Source: Bacteroidota bacterium
Lineage (GTDB): Bacteria; Bacteroidota; Bacteroidia; Flavobacteriales; Flavobacteriaceae
Assembly (NCBI GenBank): GCA_024278565.1
Contig: JAJRSY010000123.1
Span: forward strand, 1-7,838
Reading direction: 5' to 3'
DNA: 7,838 bases
Shown here: piece by piece, positions 1 to 6,800 of the stretch
How positions within the stretch are numbered: position 1 is the stretch's first letter
Layout of the letters: each line of letters opens with the position of its first letter
Position numbers and translations under genes: made by a program
Notes under the pieces: generated by a model
What the model was told of the DNA's origin: nothing
Seen by the model: only the letters and a program-made list of their open reading frames with translations
Databases searched by the model: none

Positions 1-3
1 AAA

Positions 4-396
4 TCAATCTAACTTTTTAAGCATTTTGACCATGAAAATAGTCTCTATAACAAGTGAAATGCAATACGGAACAAAGAAGGCCGCAAACTCCATACTATCC
101 ATTTCGCCATCTTCTTTATAGGCTGGGTAGAAAAGAAGAAAAAAACAGATAAGCTTTAATAAGCTGCCAGCAATAAAAAGGAAGCCAATTTGATTTTTTA
201 GCTTGTGCCTAAAGATAAAGAGAGCTATATAAATTACCGTGACAAGAGCACCGTTCACCAGATAGGATAAAGCAATCAGATTGCCCTCTTTCGGCAACCC
301 CATGTTTTGGAGAAGAACGGTGTGCGTAAAAAAACTAAGTCCCAATGAAAAAATCAGAACCAACGAGAAAGAAATGACGGGGTGCGTTTTGGACAT
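4..396 (-). CDS. Four-helix inner-membrane protein, probably DUF6168 family, in the AtpI position
   Basis: This is a hydrophobic protein of 130 residues with about four predicted membrane segments, near residues 7-27, 42-62, 69-88 and 104-124, joined by short basic or acidic loops. Its function is not established. I chose the ATG at 394-396 (protein begins MSKTHPVISF) because it overlaps the stop codon of the upstream AtpZ-like gene as TAATG, a classic coupled start. The frame stays open to a TTG at 435, but starting there would overlap the upstream gene by 40 bp and add a polar leader. The gene order in flavobacteria (bactofilin, AtpZ, this gene, then atpB) and the four-helix layout suggest that it fills the place of AtpI, the ATP synthase assembly and ion-handling accessory. 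That role is inferred from position and topology, not from recognisable AtpI motifs. The family name is recalled from typical flavobacterial annotation and should be checked with a profile search. The gene ends with TGA three bases from the window edge. Confidence 0.75.
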   Translation of the reverse strand: MSKTHPVISFSLVLIFSLGLSFFTHTVLLQNMGLPKEGNLIALSYLVNGALVTVIYIALFIFRHKLKNQIGFLFIAGSLLKLICFFLLFYPAYKEDGEMDSMEFAAFFVPYCISLVIETIFMVKMLKKLD

Positions 397-626
397 TATT
401 GCTTTATTCTCTTCAACCGTTTCAAAACCACCCAAATAGAAATTGCCACACCAATCAGTGTGGCAGTGGCCGTGAAATATCTTTTATCGGTCTGGTAATG
501 GTCGTCTAACCAAATACCCCCTTTGGCCGCCAGAAAAATAATGGCGCCCATTTCAAAGGCAATGCCCGAAAGCATTACAACATTTCTTAAATGATTTTTT
601 TTCTTAGGAGACTTTTGCCCGTTCAT
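396..626 (-). CDS. AtpZ/AtpI family protein, F1Fo ATP synthase accessory membrane protein
   Basis: This is a 76-residue protein with a basic N-terminus (KSPKKKN) and two predicted membrane helices, about residues 14-34 and 50-68, separated by a short loop with the motif GGIWLDDHYQTD. It ends in a basic tail (KRLKRIKQ). Small size, two helices, and a Gly-rich first helix leading into a G-x-W/Y-L-D-D loop are typical of the AtpZ-like proteins encoded just upstream of ATP synthase operons. In Bacillus, AtpZ together with AtpI has been linked to Mg2+/Ca2+ handling and support of the synthase; in Bacteroidota the role is presumed by homology. The start lies 23 bp inside the 3' end of the bactofilin gene and the stop overlaps the ATG of the next gene as TAATG, so translation of the three genes is probably coupled. 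The atp structural genes would lie beyond the left edge; that is inferred from typical gene order. Confidence 0.85.
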   Translation of the reverse strand: MNGQKSPKKKNHLRNVVMLSGIAFEMGAIIFLAAKGGIWLDDHYQTDKRYFTATATLIGVAISIWVVLKRLKRIKQ

Positions 627-1083
627 TGCCAGTTACAGTACTTGACCCGCTCGTTAATGAAGACTTAAACCCACCGCCAGAAGAGGAAGAGCCCGCACTA
701 CTAGAACTGCTGATAGAGCCGCCTTTGCCTTTCATGGTACATGAGGCATTAAAGGTTGCGCCTGGTTCAACGGCCAATTTAGTTACCGATACCGTACCTT
801 CGATCACTGCCGACGATTTCAATGACAACAGATCAGAAACCAAAAGCTCACCATTGAAGTTGCCCTCGATGTCCGCATTTACGCACTCTACCTTGCCATG
901 TATATAACCGTCTTTGCCGATTACCACTTTGCCAGAGGTCTTTACGTTACCGTCCAGTTTTCCGTCAATTCTAAAGTCGGCCTCGGAAACGATGTCTCCT
1001 TTGATTCTTGTGTTTTTTTCTATTCTGTTTGGTTGTCCGCCTATTTCGCTCATCATTCTAGGTTTTTTGTTATCTGAAAACAT
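604..1083 (-). CDS. Bactofilin, polymer-forming cytoskeletal protein
   Basis: This is a 159-residue bactofilin. The core, about residues 18-118, shows the regular short beta-strand and glycine pattern of a right-handed beta-helix (for example RIKGDI, RIDGKLDGNV, YIHGKVE, VIEGTVSV). It is flanked by a short polar N-terminus (MFSDNKKPRM) and a low-complexity Ser/Gly tail at about residues 121-148. Bactofilins polymerise without nucleotide into membrane-associated filaments and act as scaffolds for cell shape or for locating other proteins. Here no transmembrane segment is visible, so membrane binding would have to go through the N-terminus or partners. The ATG at 1081-1083 is 6 bp after the stop of porW/sprE, which implies one transcript and possibly translational coupling. 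Alternative starts at Met10 or Met11 would remove the N-terminal peptide typical of flavobacterial homologues, so I prefer the first. Its placement between a type IX secretion gene and ATP synthase accessory genes is a usual flavobacterial arrangement; a functional link is not shown. Confidence 0.93.
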   Translation of the reverse strand: MFSDNKKPRMMSEIGGQPNRIEKNTRIKGDIVSEADFRIDGKLDGNVKTSGKVVIGKDGYIHGKVECVNADIEGNFNGELLVSDLLSLKSSAVIEGTVSVTKLAVEPGATFNASCTMKGKGGSISSSSSAGSSSSGGGFKSSLTSGSSTVTGNERAKVS

Positions 1084-1089
1084 TATTGT

Positions 1090-3645
1090 TTATGGTTTTG
1101 GGGTTAAAATTAAGTTCTTGTATTCCTGTAAATTTTTATGTACCTGTACTATTTTATAGTTCGACGATAAAATAACGAAATTCTCGTTACCCACCTTATA
1201 ATCTTTGTTAATTCTTAACAATTCTGCATACCCGAGGGCAAAATCTTTTGATTTGAAACCATGTGCGATCACAAATTGGTCTTCCAAGGTATAAATATCT
1301 TTTGAAATTACGTTGTTATATTTCAAATCTTTTATTGATTTCTCAAGTAGCTCCTTTAATTTTAACGCTTCTTCATTTTTATGTCGCTTGAACGGGAATA
1401 CCACTTTCCAATTTCCCGAGCCTGTAGAGCCTACCTCAGAAGAAAACTCCTTCGGCTCTAATTTGGGCAATTGTTCGGCAACCATCTGCTCTGCCTTTTT
1501 TCCTTCTGGATTGTTCGGATACGTCAGCGCCACATAGTTCAAAGCTTCTTTGAAAGGTTCATAGCCATTTAATCTTCCAATGGCATTGGCTTTCAACATT
1601 TCTAATTTGGGCACAATAGGGTCTCCAGTATATTTATTGATGTTTTCCTCTGCTCCTGTAATTACAGCAAGAAACTCTTGATTTTTAAACTTCTTGTACA
1701 ACGCTCCATAATGGGCATCAGGACCATCAGCGTCGTCTTCCAAAACAGCCTGCGGGTTAAGCAATATTTCAGCATAACGGGAATCTCCATGGTTTTGCAG
1801 TATGTTCTCTTTCATACTGACGGCCAACGGACTCTTTTCTTCCTCATAAATTTTGTACAGGTTATATTTGGATGGAAGTACCAAACGCTCCTCTGGGTTC
1901 GATTTCAGTACATCTTCGAGTTTGCCGGATGCCAAACCGTTTTCTTTGAATTTCTCTTTGTATATCAATCCCAGTTGATAGTTGGCAAAGTTACGGCCAC
2001 CGCTCAGGCTATCAATTACGGTACTGTCAGTAGGAATCCTATCCAAATAAAAATCGGTCGAGTACTTTTCGTCTCCAGTAGGCTCTGAACTTAGACTGTC
2101 GTTGCCCACAAGCGATTCATCAATTACTTTTGAGGGCAATGTTCTTATTTTATTGCTCCATCGCCAATCGTCTTCAAGTTCACGGTTTCCCCATTTGTTG
2201 GTAAAATCGTTTTTACCGTACCCAAGGCTCTGAATGTTATAAAAATAGAACTTGCCCTTGTTTTCCTTACCTCCTTTTGACTCGCCGAAAGATGCAAAGC
2301 CCGCCGTGATTTTTTCTTTAGCTTTTTTGGCAGCTGCAGCTTCCTCCTTCTTCATTTCCTCAATAAACCCTTCAAAATAGGCTACTTGATCATCTTTGGA
2401 CATATTGAACAACGTAATGACACTATCGGCATACTGAACAATGTCCTCATACTTTATGACATCCTCCAAATTATCAAATTTCTTTTTGGTAGAGCGGAAT
2501 TTTTTGGTATTCTCGGGCAAATTGGTCAATACACTATCGTAATAGGCCCCGGCAGTTTTATACTCATTTTCATCAAAATTGTATTCCGCTAGATTCTCAT
2601 AGTTAAGTACATTCAATTTGGGCTCATTTTGTGTGGCACGCAATGATTTATTGAAATAGAGCAAGGCCAGACTATCCGATTCGTTGGTTAAATGAAACTC
2701 TGCTACCTGACGGTAGATTTTATCTAAAAAAGGCCGGTTTTCACGATTCTCCTCTAAATCGGTAAGGTATTCAAGTACCTCTTCTTGGTTCTCATCGGTC
2801 AGTTCTGTATTCTTGATTTTTTGTATTTCGGCATTGATCATATATACCCGTGGTGACCTTCGGTTCAGTTCAACCACTTTATTGAACGCATAATTGGCAC
2901 TGTCTTTATGGCCCAATTGGTTGTACAATTGCCCAATGATGTAGTAGTACCTTCCTTTTTCAGGGTTCTTTTTGGTGTAATATGACGCAATCTTCAAGTT
3001 TTGAATGGCTGTGTCGGGCGCCTTGAGATTGACAAAGGCTTGGGCCAACATGGCGCGGGCATCTGCATATTCTTGATCTTTCAGGTCTTCATACTTCATC
3101 AATCGCCTCAGGTTCTTGATGGCCAAGTCTTCATTATCTAACCTGATATTGACTTTTTCACGCCAAATGTGAGCCTCGTTCAGCTTATCGCTATATGCAT
3201 ATTTTTTTATGGTATAGTTAAACGCTTCAAGAGCTGGCATATAACGCTGGTCAAAATACCTGGCCTTGCCCAACAGCAGAAAAGCCTCATCGGTCTGTGG
3301 GTTTCTCTCATAGTCCCTGATATTCATACTATGCTTTTGTACGGCCTTGGTGGCTTTTTCTTCGGCAATGATGAAATTGGGGTTGTTGTCCTCTGAATCG
3401 AGTTTAATGTCTTCAGTGACTTCAAGGCGCTCAATGGGCAATATTTCCCAATAGTCGTCCTTATAGTTGGCATTGAGTTCTTCGCGGCCTTGTTCAAATG
3501 CGATATTACCGTTGTACAGCACATTGTACTTGGTGTTCAGCGCATGCCAGTTGCGGTTTAAGGCTGCATCTTTTTTTGTGGAACAGGCAGTAAAAACCAA
3601 TCCACCAAAAATGGCACCTAAAATGAATTTATATCGAAGCTTCAA
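1090..3645 (-). CDS. sprE: PorW/SprE-family type IX secretion and gliding lipoprotein with TPR-like repeats
   Basis: This is an 851-residue outer-membrane lipoprotein of the PorW/SprE family, needed for type IX secretion and, in gliding species, for motility. In Porphyromonas gingivalis PorW is proposed to link the Sov translocon to the PorKN/PorLM machinery. A signal peptide (hydrophobic residues 8-19) ends in a lipobox FTAC with the lipidated Cys at 21. Residues about 100-430 contain helical TPR-like repeats (for example around 118-150, 230-263 and 350-375). A charged Lys/Glu/Ala stretch follows at 429-446. A core near 466-499 carries FYFYN, then G-K-N-D-F, then WGNRELEDDWRWSNK, which I recognise as characteristic of this family. 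The C-terminal about 60 residues (from around 785) form a separate alpha/beta domain. The start codon is TTG; an in-frame TAA lies about 24 bp upstream with no ATG between, and the signal peptide begins straight away, so TTG is well supported. It is the first gene of the cluster, 6 bp before the bactofilin gene. Confidence 0.93.
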   Translation of the reverse strand: MKLRYKFILGAIFGGLVFTACSTKKDAALNRNWHALNTKYNVLYNGNIAFEQGREELNANYKDDYWEILPIERLEVTEDIKLDSEDNNPNFIIAEEKATKAVQKHSMNIRDYERNPQTDEAFLLLGKARYFDQRYMPALEAFNYTIKKYAYSDKLNEAHIWREKVNIRLDNEDLAIKNLRRLMKYEDLKDQEYADARAMLAQAFVNLKAPDTAIQNLKIASYYTKKNPEKGRYYYIIGQLYNQLGHKDSANYAFNKVVELNRRSPRVYMINAEIQKIKNTELTDENQEEVLEYLTDLEENRENRPFLDKIYRQVAEFHLTNESDSLALLYFNKSLRATQNEPKLNVLNYENLAEYNFDENEYKTAGAYYDSVLTNLPENTKKFRSTKKKFDNLEDVIKYEDIVQYADSVITLFNMSKDDQVAYFEGFIEEMKKEEAAAAKKAKEKITAGFASFGESKGGKENKGKFYFYNIQSLGYGKNDFTNKWGNRELEDDWRWSNKIRTLPSKVIDESLVGNDSLSSEPTGDEKYSTDFYLDRIPTDSTVIDSLSGGRNFANYQLGLIYKEKFKENGLASGKLEDVLKSNPEERLVLPSKYNLYKIYEEEKSPLAVSMKENILQNHGDSRYAEILLNPQAVLEDDADGPDAHYGALYKKFKNQEFLAVITGAEENINKYTGDPIVPKLEMLKANAIGRLNGYEPFKEALNYVALTYPNNPEGKKAEQMVAEQLPKLEPKEFSSEVGSTGSGNWKVVFPFKRHKNEEALKLKELLEKSIKDLKYNNVISKDIYTLEDQFVIAHGFKSKDFALGYAELLRINKDYKVGNENFVILSSNYKIVQVHKNLQEYKNLILTPKP

Positions 3646-3865
3646 AATTATATGTCTACGTACGTAACCTTAACTGAAAAAGAACGGTATTATTATGTAG
3701 TTCATCGATAAAATAGTAAAAAGACAAGAACAAAAAACAAAAGACGAAAGACGAAAAGCCGAAGACCGGTTTTGTAATCTAATACAGATGTAGGTGCAGG
3801 AACTCGTGGAGCGGGAGCTCGGGACCAAATTGTTTTGTGCTGAAAAAACACACTATATAGTTGTA
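3646..3865. other. Gene-free gap between the mutase gene and the porW/sprE operon
   Basis: This 220-bp stretch contains no convincing coding region. From right to left it holds a GC-richer patch around 3797-3825 with a small GAGC-GGGA-GCTC hairpin, a weak terminator-like hairpin at 3754-3773, and a purine-rich low-complexity run at about 3716-3766 with repeated AAGACGAA-like units. Close to the porW/sprE start is a 10-bp palindrome TACGTACGTA at 3657-3666. A loose match to the Bacteroidota promoter pattern on the minus strand (TTTG at 3738-3741, 19 bp, TACTATTT at 3711-3718, two mismatches to TAnnTTTG) would give a leader of roughly 50-60 nt for porW/sprE. It lies in T-rich sequence where chance matches are easy, so I rate it weak. 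Confidence 0.6.
3754..3773 (-). terminator. Weak terminator-like hairpin after the mutase gene
   Basis: Read on the minus strand, the sequence forms AAAA-CCG, loop GTCTT, CGG, one unpaired C, then TTTT, followed by a long T-rich run. Because AAAA and TTTT flank the stem, the same hairpin could work in both directions. It lies about 95 bp after the mutase stop codon. The GC stem has only three pairs, so this is a candidate, not a firm call. Confidence 0.35.
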
Positions 3866-6800
3866 TTACATATTCCTACGGTACTGGCCTCCAACACTAA
3901 AAAGCGAATTGGTGATCTGCCCCAAAGAACATACTTTGGTCGCCTCCATCAATTGTTCAAAAATATTTTCATTGTCTATTGATTTTTCTTGTAACAATCT
4001 AAGTTGTTCTTTCACTTTTTCGGCATTTCCTTTATTGAGGTTTTCTACCACTTCTATTTGGTGTTTTTTTTCTTTTTCGGTTGCTCTAATTACTTCTTTT
4101 GGTATTTCGGTTGGCGAACCTTTGGAACTTAAAAACGTGTTTACACCAATAATCGGGAATTCTCCTGTGTGTTTTAAGGTTTCGTAATATAGGCTTTCTT
4201 CCTGTATTTTACTGCGCTGGTACATTGTTTCCATTGCTCCCAAAACGCCTCCCCGCTCGGTAATTCTATCAAATTCCCTGTAAATTGCCTCTTCTACCAG
4301 ATCGGTTAATTCTTCTATAATAAATGCTCCTTGTATCGGGTTTTCGTTCTTTGCCAATCCTAATTCTTTATTGATTATCAACTGAATTGCCATTGCCCTA
4401 CGAACACTTTCTTCGGTCGGGGTTGTAATCGCCTCATCATAAGCATTGGTATGCAGCGAATTACAGTTATCATAAATTGCATACAAGGCTTGTAGCGTTG
4501 TGCGAATATCATTAAAATCTATTTCTTGTGCGTGCAATGAACGACCGGAAGTTTGAATGTGGTATTTAAGCATTTGTGCCCTCTCGTTTGCTCCATATTT
4601 ATGTTTCATTGCTTTTGCCCAAATTCTACGGGCAACACGACCAATTACCGAATATTCCGGATCGATTCCATTAGAGAAAAAGAACGATAGATTTGGAGCG
4701 AATTTATTGATGTCCATTCCTCTTGACAAGTAGTATTCCACATAGGTGAAGCCATTGGAAAGCGTAAAGGCCAATTGCGAAACAGGGTTTGCCCCTGCTT
4801 CTGCAATATGATAACCGGAAATAGAAACCGAATAAAAATTACGCACACCATTTTCTATAAAATATTCTTGAACATCCCCCATTAATCTGAGTGCGAACTC
4901 AGTAGAGAAAATACAGGTGTTTTGCGCTTGGTCTTCCTTTAAAATGTCGGCCTGGACTGTGCCCCGAACTTTGGCGATTGTCTCTTTTTTTATTTTTTGA
5001 TAAATTTCATTTGGTAGCACTTCATCTCCTGTAACTCCTAAAAGTAACAAACCCAGACCATTGTTTCCCTCAGGCAAATTGCCTTGGTATTTTTGCCTTT
5101 TCACTCCTTTTTCTTTGTAAATTTCAGTGATTTTTTTCTCAACCTCTTTTTTTAGCCCATTTTCGAGAATATGTTTTTCGCATTCTTGGTCAATTGCAGC
5201 GTTCATAAAAAAGCCCAGTATCATTGGTGCAGGCCCATTAATGGTCATAGAGACAGAAGTCATCACATTGGTCAGTTCAAAACCTGAGTACAACTTTTTC
5301 AAATCATCTAAACAGCAGATCGAAACGCCTGCATTACCTATTTTGCCATAAATATCAGGTCTTATATCTGGGTCGCTTCCATAAAGGGTGACCGAATCAA
5401 AAGCAGTAGAGAGGCGCTTAGCTTCCATTCCCAAGCTCACATAGTGAAAGCGTTTGTTTGTGCGTTCTGGACCTCCTTCGCCAGCAAACATTCTGGTTGG
5501 ATCTTCACCTGTTCGTTTAAACGGGTAAATTCCTCCTGCAAATGGAAATTCTCCAGGAACATTCTCGGTCAAGGTCCAATATAGAACATCTCCCCAAGCC
5601 TCGTATTTAGGTAAGGATATTTTTGGAATTTCTAATTGCGACAACGAAGTTGTGTGTGTTTTTATGTTGATTTCCTTGGTGCGGACTTTAAAAGTGTAAA
5701 CTTCGTTCTTGTAGCGTTGTTTTTTATTTTTCCAATGTAAAATTGTTTGCCAATTGTGAGGGTTTAAGTCCATTTTCACACGAGCAAACTCTTTTAAAAG
5801 AAGTTTTAAGAATTGCACTTGAGATTCTTTCCCGTAAAAAGGCGACAGGCTGTCGCCCGTTCTTCGCTCTGTCGCAATGACATTCGTGTTGGTTTTACCA
5901 TTCTGGGCGGAACGAAGAACCTCCTCTTCGTTTAGACCATTTTCGGTCAATAAAGATTCTTCTGTCAAGCTCGGAATAGCATTTGAAACTGAAAGGATCG
6001 TTTTATAAATACCAAATAATTTTTGTGCTATTTCCTTTTGTTTTACCGCATCTGTAAAATAATTGTGGTTTATTTCGGTGATCTCAGATAAATAACGCGT
6101 TCTATTAGGTGGAATAATAAATTGTTTTTCACTGATTTTCGAACTGATCTCAAAAGAACTTTCTAATTTTTTATCAGGAAAAACATTATTTATTTTATCT
6201 ACAACCGCACGGTACAAACTGTTCATTCCAGGATCATTGAATTGCGATGCGATTGTACCATAAACAGGCATTTTGTCCATTGGTGTGCCCCACAAATCGT
6301 GGTTTCGCATATACTGTTTTTTCACATCGCGCAAGGCATCAAGAGCACCTCTTTTGTCAAATTTATTTAGAGCGATCAAATCGGCGAAATCGAGCATATC
6401 TATTTTTTCCAATTGTGTTGCCGCACCATATTCTGGAGTCATTACGTATAGTGAAATATCAGAATGCTCGGTAATTTCGGTGTCAGATTGACCAATGCCC
6501 GAGGTTTCTAAAATAATTAAATCATAATTTGCGGCCTGTAGCACTTCGATAGCGTGGGAAACGTGTTTGGACAAAGCCAAATTAGACTGTCTTGTTGCCA
6601 ATGAGCGCATATAAACTCGATTGTTTTTAATGGCGTTCATTCTAATTCTATCGCCGAGTAATGCCCCGCCAGTTTTTCTTTTTGATGGATCAACCGATAC
6701 AATGGCTATTTCTTTGTCAGGAAAATCCAATAAAAACCTACGAACCAGTTCGTCAACTAAAGATGATTTTCCTGCTCCGCCAGTTCCTGTAATTCCTAAA

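Noticed and set aside
397..435. Longer start (TTG at 435) for the four-helix membrane protein.
   Set aside because: It would overlap the AtpZ-like gene by 40 bp and add a polar leader, while the ATG at 396 forms a TAATG coupled start.
626..907. Open frame on the plus strand opposite the bactofilin gene, rich in Pro and Glu.
   Set aside because: It mirrors the Ser/Gly-rich codons of the bactofilin on the other strand, matches no family, and lies wholly inside a well-supported gene.
3640..3647. TAATTTTG as the -7 promoter element for porW/sprE.
   Set aside because: It would place transcription start inside the coding region and remove the start codon and part of the signal peptide; no good TTTG lies at the right spacing upstream.
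3794..3982. Plus-strand open frame across the spacer and the end of icmF.
   Set aside because: It has no recognisable domain, and most of it lies opposite the C-terminal codons of icmF.
6247..6491. Overlapping plus-strand open frames inside icmF.
   Set aside because: They lie opposite conserved G-domain sequence of the mutase and show no protein features of their own.
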